The notes under the pieces: generated by a model
The model's database searches: none
Seen by the model: only the letters and a program-made list of their open reading frames with translations
Told to the model about the DNA's origin: nothing
Made by a program: the position numbers and the translations under genes
Assembly: GCF_002994745.2 (NCBI RefSeq)
Contig: NC_037089.1
Coordinates: forward strand, 83,228,347 to 83,292,346
DNA length: 64,000 bases
Direction of reading: 5' to 3'
Source: Rosa chinensis
Lineage: Eukaryota; Streptophyta; Magnoliopsida; Rosales; Rosaceae
In this document: in pieces, positions 1 to 9,974 of the stretch
How the letters are laid out: each line of letters opens with the position of its first letter
How positions within the stretch are numbered: the first letter of the stretch is position 1

Positions 1-59
1 TGTGCCTAATTGCAATTGTATTTGGTTGAAATCAGAATGTTTTGATTCAAACATTTGAC

Positions 60-1000
60 ATTGTAAATGTATACTGTTTTGATTTTTTAGAGTGGCTTTT
101 GTATCAGTTAGTAATAGCTTTCTCAGATGTTGGGAGTAACTTTGATAGCTATGTTTATGTCAGTATGCTTATGTCAATAGCTTCTATTTTCATTTTCATT
201 ATTTCAAGTTAGCAGCGCCATGTAATTGTTCTAGTGGCATTTCAATATAGTGATAGTAGCTTTATGTGTCTATGTTAGTAGTTTTATGTGTAATTGTTCA
301 TGTGGCATTTCAAGTTAGCAGCTTTTTTTTTTCAAATCAGTAGCTCTCTGTAACTATTATAGTGGTTTTCTATCATAGTGATCGTAGCTTTCTATACCTA
401 TGTTAGTAGCTCTCTAATGTTAGTGAGAGTAGCTCTCTAATGTTAGTGAGTACTCTCGTTGATGTTGGCGAAAGTAGATTTTGGTGTTGGTGAAAGTAGT
501 TTTTGCTGTTGGTGAGAGTAGTTTTCTATTGCTAATGAAAGTAGTATTTGTTGTTGATGAGAGTAGCTTTTGGTATTGGTGACAGTATCTTTTGTTGTTG
601 GGGATAGTAGCTTTTCGTTTTGGGGAGCATAGGTTTTTGGGTAAGGAGTAGCTTTTGTTGTTGGTGATAGTAGTTTTTGTTATCTCGCCGGAGGTTGCCA
701 GAAATCTCACCAAAGTAGCTTTTGTTGCTAGTGATAGTATCTTTTGTGACCTCACCGGAGGTTGCCGGAAATCTCACCAAAGTAGCTTTTGTTGCTAGTG
801 ATAGTATCTTTTGTGACCTCGCCGGAGGTTGCCGGGAATCTCATCAGAGTAGCTTTTGTTGCTAGCCACAGTAGCTTTAGGTGTTAGTGACAGTAGCTTT
901 TGTGGTTGCCGGAGTTCGCCGGAGGTCTGTCGGAAGTTGGCCGGAGACCCGCCGGAAGTTGGCCGGAGACCCGCCGGAGTTGACCGGAGACCTTGCTAGA
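60..1000. repeat. Degenerate minisatellite, 'gtagcttttgttg..tagtgatagta' units
   Basis: Short imperfect units of about 24-36 bp built on gtagctttttgttgttggtgatag recur from about 100 to 900. A larger unit of about 72 bp, containing a ctcgccggaggttgccgg segment, is present nearly three times between 668 and 862. From 900 to 1000 the pattern turns into ccggagacccgccggaagttgg units. The minus-strand reading frames across this block are repeat translations with no recognisable protein. It may be the interior of a transposon that begins outside the window. Confidence 0.75.
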
Positions 1001-1269
1001 GAGGAGAGAGAATGATTGTTGACTTTGTCCTCCAGTGGCATTTATGTAAATATGTTGGTTTTTAATATCCAAAATATAACAACCTTTTTAATCTAGTGGC
1101 CTTATGAGGGAAAAAACTAGTTGGTGGCCCTATGGCTAAAAAAACATTCAAAGATGCACTTACATGTAATTATCTCTTCTTTCTTTCTGTTTGAAAAAAA
1201 AGAATAAAAAAACAGAAAAAATAAAAAATAAAAAAAAGAGAAAGGAATAAATTTATTTTAAAAAAAAGA

Positions 1270-1429
1270 ACTGAGGGCATAATAGACATTTCGCCGCGAC
1301 TTTTAGACAGCAAGGACCTACTGGTCTGAAATTTTGAAGTACAGGGACTAAACGTGTGAAATTAGAAGGTCAGGGATTGAAGTGTTTTATGGTAAAAAAA
1401 CTCAAGGACTAAACAGTATTTAGTCCATT
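1270..1429. mobile_element. Possible terminal region of a long-TIR (MULE-like) element
   Basis: Read on the minus strand from 1429, the sequence starts ggactaaatactgtttagtcc and continues with phrases such as 'gacctactggtctgaaat', 'tacagggactaaacgtgtga'. This layout closely resembles the terminal inverted repeats of the 427-bp MITE at 12828-13254. The partner end was not found in the window and may lie to the left of position 1, beyond the minisatellite. The stretch 1001-1269 holds AT-rich sequence and A-runs with no gene. Confidence 0.35.
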
Positions 1430-1584
1430 ATAAAAATAGTGATACGCAAAAGGCAAAATAAAATAAAATCACATGTATATCAATTTACCTTCTTCAATCC
1501 ATCATCTTCTTGAGAAGAAACATAATCATCATCACCTTCTTCATCGTCATTACCAACCTCTAGAAAATTACACAAGAGATCTAG

Positions 1585-1932
1585 TAAAAAAGGGAAATAA
1601 CCCCATGGCACATATATGCCACACATCCGTCACATGCATTTGGATCAAATTTGCTAACACTCATATCCTATTTTTTTCATTTGAGATGTATAATCTTAAC
1701 ATGGCTCCGCACGTGTGGCGAATTTTTAAGCCATACACGTGGACAATTTTGGGTGACGTGGAGCTCGTCTGGCCATGAGGTATGCACACGTGGGATAACC
1801 CACTCTGATACCATGATAAAGTAAGTTGGGATTCACATCCAAAACAAATTGACAATGGATAAATTTGCCCAAACTCTTATAAACCCATAGACAAAGTTCC
1901 ATTTTTTCCATGTGGGATGTATAATCTCAACA
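1585..1932 (-). mobile_element. Small TRIM-like LTR element
   Basis: On the minus strand a 119-bp LTR-like block starts TGTTGAGATTATACATCCCA at 1932 and ends ...TTTATCA at 1814. It is followed at once by TGGTATCAGAG (1813-1803), the classic plant primer-binding site complementary to initiator-Met tRNA. A second, diverged copy of the LTR end (gatgtataatcttaaca, ending at 1701) lies about 110 bp further on. LTR, PBS, about 110 bp of non-coding interior and a second LTR within 350 bp is the structure of a terminal-repeat retrotransposon in miniature. The outer edge of the second LTR (about 1585) is approximate and no target duplication was identified. Confidence 0.55.
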
Positions 1933-2046
1933 AGCTAGACAGGGTTGGAGTGTGCTTTATGTAAATTTTAATGGACTCGTGGTTTCTAGATGCCCTTCTC
2001 TCGAGACTTTGGTATTATTTTCCTGTAAAAACATAAAAGAGCTTCA

Positions 2047-2215
2047 ACTATATGATTTTCAAAAGCTCAAGGATGTTGAACTTGGCAATTCGATCAGATG
2101 AAGTTTTGAGCTACAAGATTGAAGCACCCAATCTTGATTCTCTTCTTTATTTGGAGCACGAAATTGGTCAAGAAGTATGGATGACAAAAATCTCAGGACC
2201 AGCCTTGAGAACAAG
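2047..2215 (+). pseudogene. F-box/LRR (FBD-type) protein fragment
   Basis: The translated stretch around LSYKIEAPNLDSLLYLEHEI resembles the leucine-rich repeat strands of plant F-box/LRR proteins, where '..L..L.I.APNL.S..Y.G' is common. Only about 55 residues match this pattern. There is no F-box upstream and the reading frame runs out into AT-rich sequence. If the call is right, this is an isolated gene scrap. The flanks 1933-2046 and 2322-2600 show no other gene. Confidence 0.3.
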
Positions 2216-2604
2216 TAAGAAGAAAGATCTTTCATTTTCCATTTGTTCAGGAAATTTTATAATATGTAACAAGTATCAGTTTTTGTGTTTTAGTTCGGCT
2301 TCAATCAATTTCCCTTTTTAGCGTTTGATTCAATTAATACGCTACATATTGGATAAAGCAACAAACCCAAAGGAATCAAAACTTTATGGAATTATGAGAA
2401 CAAATATTCAATGCACCAACATATATGGACTACTGGATAACATCAAATATATTTTTTTGTTATTAAAAAAAAGATTGCTTATAAATATCAACAGCTGAGA
2501 TTGCTGGTTCACTATTTGCACCGCCGGTGAAGAATTTTCCTAAAATTCTCCTCAATTATTTAGTTTTTATCAATTCTTTTTCTGGATGTTCTCCATGCCC
2601 TAAA

Positions 2605-3134
2605 TTATAGGGATTTGTGCATGTGTGGGATTTCTGCATATGTTGGAGGTGATTTTGGAGGAGGATGTGTCTTTGGAGAAGAGTAATCAACATAGATCTC
2701 ATCTTCACCATCTGGGTAGTTTTCAGGAGGATGTGTTGTAGGAAGAGAATAGTCCGCACCAAATTCATCTTTGCCATGTGAATCACCTTTCAACGTCGGC
2801 GGTTGAGTTGGAGGGTTTGTTCTTGCATATGTTGGAGGTGATTTTGGAGGATGTGTCTTTGGAGGAGAGTAATCAACATAGATCTCATCTTCACCATCTG
2901 GGTAGTTTTCAGGAGCATGTGTTGTAGGAAGAGAATAATGAACCTCAAACTCAACAACATCATCCATTCCTTCACCATGTTCATGGATTTTTGTTTTTCC
3001 GCTACTGATGTAGATCTTTCTATGCAAATTCCTTCAACATTATTGAGGTGAAGGAACAAAAACAAGAAAAGAAGATAGCCAAATATGCGGAGTGTTGTGG
3101 CAACAAAACTTAAGTCCGCACTTGAATTCCTCAT
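2605..3134 (-). CDS. Secreted tandem-repeat peptide precursor, RGF/GLV/CLEL-like (frameshifted)
   Basis: The minus strand encodes a hydrophobic leader starting MRNSSADLSF at 3134, with the core GYLLFLFLFLHL, as in a signal peptide. It is followed, in another frame, by a proline-rich acidic domain ending at a TAA at 2605. The domain holds four copies of a DYS-x-P-x-x-HPP motif: HYSLPTTHAPEN, DYSPPKTHPPKS, DYSLPTTHPPEN and DYSSPKTHPPPKS. They are arranged as two A-B modules separated by acidic GEDEIYV or GKDEFGA stretches. Asp-Tyr after acidic residues followed by spaced prolines matches sulfated plant peptide hormones. The closest known match is RGF1 (DYSNPGHHPPRHN), although the C-terminal His-Asn is missing. 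Leader and repeats are out of phase by one base; the A-rich run at about 2988-3000 is the likeliest place for the indel. This is either a recent pseudogene or a sequencing error. Organ-specific S2-type or PSY-type repeat proteins are alternatives. Confidence 0.5.
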
Positions 3135-3166
3135 CTCTCAGGCACTAGTTATTGGGATGGTAGAAA

Positions 3167-3168
<2 letters not shown>

Positions 3169-3202
<34 letters not shown>
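3169..3202. repeat. (TA)n microsatellite
   Basis: About 17 uninterrupted TA units lie just upstream of the minus-strand peptide gene, in its probable promoter. Confidence 0.95.
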
Positions 3203-3207
<5 letters not shown>

Positions 3208-3359
3208 CCAAGAAAACATATTTGGGAATTTCAAAACTTTTTCCTTCCTTTCTTACTTTTTATTCTCCATTCAATTTCTTTTTTACCTTGTAGGGAAAGA
3301 GATATAGTCTGTTCAAAGTGATATAGATGGAATGAGTTCAATTGAGTTTGACTGTTTTC

Positions 3360-4380
3360 ACATGAAAATACCAGAGTCATTGTGGTGTAAATAGGTTTGA
3401 ATTTGGATGGAGGCAAAGGCATGTCAAACGTAATTCAGACGAGATAAAGATTTTACTTCTTTTAACATGTGTATCACATTATCACAATCACATTATTTAA
3501 TTGAAGGAATAAACTGTAGTAGTAAAGAAGTTTAGTAAATTTTTAATTAGATTTGAATTTCTATCTACTCATCTAAATACATATATACATTATTCTTCAT
3601 TGAAACAAAATTTCATAATATCCCCGCATGATTTCTAAAACTACACAAAGAAAGCGAGCTCTTAGTAAAACTGCCCTGTATATGTATCTGAGTCAAAACT
3701 CTATCCCCATTGCATTGAATTTGAATACCAGAGTCAATGTGGTGTAAATAGGTTTGAATTTGGATAGAGACAAAGGCATGTCAGATGTAATTCCGACGAG
3801 AAATAAAGATTTTACTTTTTTTTTTTAACATGTGTATCACACTATCACAGTCACATTATTTGAAGAAACAAAACTGTAGTCGTAAAGAAGTTTAGTAAAT
3901 TTTTAATTATATTTGAATTTCTATCTACTCATCTAAATACATATATGCATTATTCTTCATTGAAACAAAATTTTATAATATGCCCGCATGATTTCTAAAG
4001 CTGCACAAAGAAAGCGAGCTCTTAGTAAAACTGCCCTATATATGTATCTGAGTCAAAACTCTATCCCCACTGCATTGAATTTGAATACCAGAGTCAATGT
4101 GTTGTAAATAGGTTTAAATTTGGATGGAGACAAACACTATCACAGTCACATTATTTGAAGAAACAAAACTATAGTAGTAAAGAAGTTTAGTAAATTTTTA
4201 ATTAGATTTGAATTTCTATCTACTCATCTAAATACATATATACATTATTCTTCATTGAAACAAAATTTCATTAAATCCCCGCATGATTTCTAAAACTGCA
4301 CAAAGAAAGCGAGCTCTTAGTAAAACTGCCCTATATATGTATCTGAGTCAAAACTCTATCCCCATTGCATTGAATTTGAA
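3360..4380. repeat. Three-copy direct tandem repeat, unit about 360 bp
   Basis: Units start at about 3366, 3727 and 4087 with 'accagagtcaatgtggtgta'. Each runs through 'tttagtaaatttttaattag', 'tttctatctactcatctaa' and 'ctgagtcaaaactctatccc'. The third unit lacks about 60 bp near its start. There is no coding potential. The same 'ttagtaaacttttaattaga...ttctatctactcaactaa' string, with a nearby 'cacagtcacattat', occurs in intron 3 of the P1 gene (about 31870-32250). The repeat may therefore derive from a PVADH-type intron or from an element shared by both places. Confidence 0.85.
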
Positions 4381-4589
4381 CACGGCTGAGCACTAAGCTG
4401 GATTGGCTAAACACCTAAACTAATCAAAGGGATTAAGAATTGAGGATCTTTCTATATTGTTGATGTATGTTGAACTAGCGTTCTTAGAGAAAGTCTTATC
4501 GTTAAGTTAAAATAAAATTATATCAAGGGATCACTCATATTAGCTAGCTGGATTTTACCAAAAAAGAATAAAGCTAAAATAGATCATAG

Positions 4590-6308
4590 GGTGATTCTAG
4601 TTGGACCTCTAAATTTGATATTTGGACCTCCAACTTTTTTTAATTATTAGTAGACTTTGTGACGTCATATGAAAAGATCAATAAAGACAAAGAGATAAAA
4701 ATGAAAAAAAAAAAAAAAAACTCTTCTTACCTCCCTAAATATAATTTTTTTTTTTCCGGAATTTCCTTATATTGCCTATATAGTCTTATAATTGACCTAA
4801 AATAATTAAATAAAAATAATTATTATCATTTAATACATAATACAATTCAAAACAATCTGATTTAGAATTTCCTTAAACTAAATTCATTGAATATTATGAT
4901 ATAGTTATTACTCGATCTTCCAACCCAAAACCTTTGAAATCATTTTTTTAGCAAATTCAAAGGGATTCCAGGAACATCAAGATTGGAAACCAACTCTCTG
5001 ATTAATTTTGGTGGAGGAGAGACATACTCATAAGAGTGCAATATCATGTGATTTTGATTCATTTTTGGACATTACTTGGCTGACCAGCCCTGGTTAGCCA
5101 GCACTGACTAGCTTCATACGTGTGCCTATAATCATTTGACACGTGTTCCAATAAATTACAACAGAGACCAAAGCTAGGCCCAGATCGCTCTCACTTACTC
5201 TCTCCCTCCTTCTTCACCATCTCCATTGTCTGCTATGCTCTCAACTCTCGACGCACCCATCGAAGAATTTGACTGCTCTCATGATCATCTCATCTTCAAT
5301 TCAGCCTTTGATTGAGGTTCTCTGGCATTGAGTGTGTGTGTGTGTGTATCCAGCATAAGTGAAACAATGAAACGGCTATGGTCCTCCAGTGAACAAGATG
5401 GGCCCAAACGGCAAATCTCGAAACTTTTTTTTCCAAGTGGTTTGGTTATTTATTTTAAAGATCTTATTTTCATCCTTTTGTAGTTAGTTTAGATAAACCA
5501 TAGTAAATGATGGCTTCATCTGCTCTTAACTGAGACCAAAGCCATCTATTTTATGTTTTTGGGAAAATCTAAACAAAACCATGTCGTCCTCTTCTTATCT
5601 TCCAACCTTGAGAGAATCTGCATTCCTCAATTGTAATCCATGAGAGATGAACTTCAAAAACTTCAGAGGACCGGTTTGGATCTACTTTATTTTTTGTTTA
5701 AATCAAGAAAATTTGGGTTTTGTGGATCTTGAAAGTTGGAAGCATTGGTTTCTTCTGAATTGTATTAATTGTGAGGATTTTGATTATACTGCGTCTGGAT
5801 CAGAATGGGTTTGCTTTTTGATTGATTCTTATTGGACCCTTATTTGGTTGCTGGGGAAGAAAAACATGAAATTGAATGTCTTGGGAATGGATGTGGATTA
5901 TTTATGGGCTAGTTGAGCTGAATTGTTTAAGCATGAAACTCTGAGTTCATCTGTACCAAATTTCTCTCACTTGGACTTCACTTTGAGAGATCTAGAAGTG
6001 AGGAAGCTGTTATCCATTTTGAGAAAAGGAAAAAAAAAAAAAAAAGACAGATGTCGATTTGTTAGTGGTTGTGTTCAGCCTACCCTGACCAGGGTTGGTT
6101 AGCGAAGTTCCTTCCTTCATTTTTCTTCCCATGGTTGAAGATACATATAAAAAGTAGAGTAACAGATTATTGTATATCATATTCAAGAATGTTTTGGTAA
6201 AAATAAGGAAGTTTACTTAGCTTTTCAAGTATTCTAAAAAGTAAATTAGAGGTGTACTAAGTATGAGAGGTCCAAATAGCAAATTTGGAGGTCCAACTAG
6301 AACCACCC
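4590..6308. mobile_element. Non-autonomous Mutator-like element (MULE) with 9-bp TSD
   Basis: The ends form a terminal inverted repeat of about 43 bp: GGGTGATTCTAGTTGGACCT at 4590 against the reverse complement of the 3' end at 6308, with about five mismatches. The flanks are TAGATCATA (4581-4589) and TAAATCATA (6309-6317), a 9-bp target duplication with one mismatch, as expected for Mutator-family transposition. The 1.7-kb interior has no transposase. It contains a CT-rich stretch resembling a 5' leader (5180-5300), a (TG)n tract near 5332, and an 89-codon open frame at 5647-5916 that I do not recognise. It could be a Pack-MULE carrying host sequence. Confidence 0.7.
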
Positions 6309-6539
6309 TAAATCATATCGTTGCTTATACGTATATACATGCATATAAATGCGTGAGCTTATCAGGAACCAACAATTGAAAACATGGATTACCTAGCTAA
6401 CATTATATCATTCAAACTGAAGCTTCAATATATATTGTTATGATGAAGCCATCCCCTTGTGATCTCTTATATAAACGTACGTGACTTAACAAGAGTGGTA
6501 CTACTAACTCTCATAGTCCTTGCATCCTGTAAGATATCC

Positions 6540-7217
6540 ATGGTAGCTTTTAGCTTAGCTCTTTTTGTGTTCACGTAGCCTTGTTGGTACTTACTAGCAC
6601 AGCAAGTGTAACTTCAGATCATGTAAGCCTCCCCCCCTCTTCTCATCATAGTCAGTAATATGGGAATAACTTCGTTGCAGTGGCACGATATTGGTAGGAG
6701 GCACAAGCACAACGCCACAACCCTACGTAAAATTGGTAAATCACGGTGAAGACTTGCTTAACTGAAGATATGCAAAACACGAGACCAAGATAAGCCCTAA
6801 AACAGTTTCCATACTACATCTCAAGTGGAAGTTTTATGAGGAAAAGACATAACTGCAACACCAGCTATTTATGATGATACTCTTTATTTCCCAAGCTGGA
6901 ATGGCAACATCTATGCCGTTAAAGCCTGTGATAGGTCACTAGTTTGGATGCAGAGTTTGGAAACACTAACTGGGCTTAACGGAACCGGTATTGTTAACAA
7001 TGTCAATTGGACAATCTCAAGATCAACCTCAACAATCGCCGGTGATGATCTCCTAATAGTGCAATATACGGTCCAGCTATAGTTATAGCAGTAAAACAGT
7101 CAACGGGAAAGCTCATATGGTCAAACTCGCTTGATAACCACACTGGTCAACCTCGCTTGATAACCACACTGTCCACAGGGCAAGTTTAATAACGATGTCC
7201 GGAACTTACTACAACGG
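6540..7217 (+). pseudogene. P1: PVADH-like quinoprotein pseudogene, exons 1-2
   Basis: Comparison with the intact copy P2 identifies exon 1 (6540-6622, degenerate signal peptide ending in a GT donor) and exon 2 (6681-7217). Exon 2 encodes the first blades of the PQQ-type beta-propeller, with phrases such as LYFPSWNGNIYAVKA, SLVWMQSLETLTGLNGTG and STSTIAGDDLLI. An in-frame stop follows the conserved HGEDLLN and the exon 1 frame is broken. A 1-bp loss follows DDLLI, and a short internal duplication (ctcgcttgataaccacactg) damages the exon end. The exon stops at the conserved ACTACAACGG|GTACG donor. The rest of the gene resumes at 31196, beyond a Copia insertion in intron 2. It is the first member of a five-gene same-strand cluster and is clearly non-functional. 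Confidence 0.85.
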
Positions 7218-7261
7218 GTACGTTAAATATGGACATTCGTATTTTGACACAATATTACTTA

Positions 7262-7480
7262 TGTTCAAGTAAAACCCTAATTTGTGTTTAGCTCAAACTT
7301 TAGGTTACTTGACCTAGTAGTAATAGGGTTAAATTAGAAGGATCTAGATTCCTATTCAATGTACGATTACTTTCCTTGTATGATTGAGATTCTATGCATT
7401 GTAATCTTCTATATAAAGAGGCCCCTATTATCAATGAGAATACACAGCAAATTTCTCTCAATTTCAGTTTCTCTACAACA
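7262..7480 (+). repeat. 5' LTR of the Copia element
   Basis: This LTR is 219 bp and starts TG and ends CA. It contains a TATATAAAG box near 7413 in a 25-bp segment that the 3' LTR lacks. By hand count about a dozen substitutions separate the two LTRs over 194 aligned bases, so the insertion is not very recent. Confidence 0.9.
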
Positions 7481-8255
7481 CGTTATCAGCACGAAGCCCT
7501 AACCCTGAAACCCTAAATTCGTAGCCTTCAAATCCTAGGAACCACCGCCGCCCACCTTGAAGCTTTCACCTCCAGGAGCCCAGAACCGGTTGCGCTGCCC
7601 CCAAAACAGGCCGAAAGTGACCAAACCGGCCTCCCAAGAATTAAGATCTCCTGCCTGGTTCGCCATCTTCCCGTCCATCTTCCACTGCCATCTTTTGTCA
7701 GTAGCTGCATGCACCTCGTCCCAGATTCCAGGAACTGGAAAAACCACCACCGGAACCGGCCTGGAAACATCTGATCCGGCCGCCTGAAGATACTGCACCA
7801 CCGAACCGCCGCCTGCTTCAGTTAACCTGCCTCAGTCAACCCAACCCAGCAGAAAGCAGAAGTAGCCCAACTTTAGCTTCGGCCCAAAAGAAAGGAAAAA
7901 CCCTAGGCCCAGAAGCACAGCCGGATTTCGGCCCAAAGTCAGAAGCCCACTAACGTCAGCCATGCATCATCAGCCGCGTCAGCATCCACGCAGGCATCTA
8001 GTCAGCACACTGTCAGCGTCCAGTCAGCCTGCCACGTCAGCAGCTCGGTCAACTCCAGTCAACACCACCGGTCAACCTTTTCCAGATGACTTTTCAGACC
8101 AACTTTTCCGGTCAAGATTTCCCTTAATTTTTCAAGGTAAACTTTTCTAAAAGTTCCCGTTTTTTGAGGTTTTTTTACTTTCCTCTTCTTTTTCCTCGGG
8201 GACTTCTAACATCCCTTCTTCTACCCCCATTTCTTCTTCATAGGAGAGATCAATA
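7481..8255 (+). other. Copia 5' leader, non-coding
   Basis: This GC-richer untranslated leader lies between the 5' LTR and the segment that is later duplicated. Short open frames here (for example 7557-7787 and 7962-8150) are proline- and threonine-rich by composition and match no known protein. I see no other feature. Confidence 0.6.
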
Positions 8256-8521
8256 GCCGAACTATGGGGTTCGTGCTCACTCCAAGCTTGGAGCTTGTAG
8301 AGTCCTCCAAACTTAAAGTTTGTTGAGAAGAAAAATGATTGACCACATACATCATTGTTTCGATCTAATCCAAAACCCCTCTTGGAATTGGATTTTCTTG
8401 GAAGTGACTACGCTAAAAAACCCCTAATTTCTTGGAAGCGACTACGCCAAAAAATTTATAGTTTTTCATGGTAGCCTTCTTCGCTCCGGAAACTAACCCT
8501 ATTTTCTTGTTGTTTTTCAGG

Positions 8522-9619
8522 ATGAGTAACCTGAACAAGTTGAGCTTCACTCCACTAGAGACAACAGGCACAGGATACCACAAGATGTGCGCCAGCATCT
8601 TAAGGCTGATGGGATCCTGAATACAATCCAAGAGCCAAGTCAAGACGTGCTTACTCCTCAACAAGCTGCTGCTTTTGAAGCAAATAGAGCTACGAGAGAG
8701 GCTAATGAAGCAAAAGCTGTCATTCTCATGACAAGGCACATAAATGACGCGCTCCAAAATGAGTACCTCAATGAGGAAGACCCAAGAAAATTATGGGTAG
8801 AAGTCGAGCAGCTTTTTGGCAACGTCTGTGATTCCCTGCTTCCAGACTTAGAAGTGAGATGACATAGCCTCCGCTTCTGTGATTTCAAGTCTGTACTTGA
8901 CTACAATTAGAAGCACTTCGTATCAAGTCTATGATGGAATTCTGTGGATAGAAAATCACTGATACGATGTTGATCGAGAAGACTCTCTCTACCTTCCCCG
9001 TCTCTACATTGATGATAGCAAAAAAATATCGGATTGATGTCAATGCTAGATGCATCACAAGATTTCATGAGCTAATTGGTGCCATGAACGTAGCTGAAAA
9101 GCACGACAACATACTTGTGAAGAACTATCACTCTAGACCCGTGGGAACCAAGTCAAATCCGGAGTCTAATTATAGTCCCGCCTCCATGGGAGGACACAAG
9201 GAGCGAAACCCTAAGAATATGGATAATTCTGGACGTTCTGGTCCATATTCTCGCCCTAAAGAGGAAGGAAGCAGCCAAGATAGGCATGCACGGAACCGTG
9301 GAGGTAAACGTGTGAAGAGAGAGAGAGGTCAAGCCTCCAGTTATGATGGTAACGCCACCAAAGGCAATAAACGTCCTCAAAACGCTCCCAAGCGCCTCGA
9401 TCAAGGGAACCTGACCATAATGATGCTTGTCTTAGATATGGATCAACTGGACATTGGGCAAAATCATGTAAGGCATCCCAGCAAGTTGCAAACGCATACA
9501 AGACGTATCGTGAAGCAAGGGACGCAGATTACATGGAACAAGAAGATCAAGATGGCGATCTCGATCTAAGGGTGGAAGACTACAAGGATCAAGACCCAGA
9601 AACTGGCGATTTTGATTAA
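8522..9619 (+). pseudogene. Copia gag, copy A
   Basis: The frame opens MSNLNKLSFTPLETTGTGYH at 8522 and shifts near 8590. It continues as QHLKADGILNTIQEPS...MTRHINDALQNEYL, typical of Copia gag, to a stop after LEVR. A later frame carries TFPVSTLMIAKKYR and a glycine- and arginine-rich basic tract. It ends with a degenerate zinc knuckle, CLRYGSTGHWAKSC, where the second cysteine of C-x2-C-x4-H-x4-C is replaced by Tyr, and a terminal acidic tail DPETGDFD before TAA at 9617. At least two frameshifts and one stop make it non-functional. Gag would form the virus-like particle that packages retrotransposon RNA. The gene is repeated almost base for base at 17217-18314. Confidence 0.85.
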
Positions 9620-9974
9620 GTCTTTTTATTTTCCAAGAGATGTAGGCAATTGCCATATTATTATAGTAGATGCCAATGTATTAGTCTTTCGTCAAAGAGG
9701 CGTACTCAATGTAAGTGTGATGTCTAGGAAAGTTTTGAGATAAGTGGTACTTAAGTGAGCTTTGCTCCACCTACATCTCTTTACTCACATGGTCACATTT
9801 GCATTGAAATTACTAAAAGGAGTTAGACGACTATCATTGTTTTGCATTAGCTAGTTTATTGGATCAGATTCTTTTTGGTTAAAGAAACGATGATGTAATT
9901 CCATTTGGCTTATTAATAAAAGCTGAGTGCTTTTCTTTATGACTCCTTTTTAATTATGAGCTTTTCTTTTAGGA

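Noticed and set aside
1473..1778. 101-codon open frame on the + strand
   Set aside because: It overlaps the TRIM-like LTR structure and has no recognisable sequence.
3360..4380. CRISPR-like or satellite array
   Set aside because: Only three long degenerate units with no spacers, in a plant nuclear genome.
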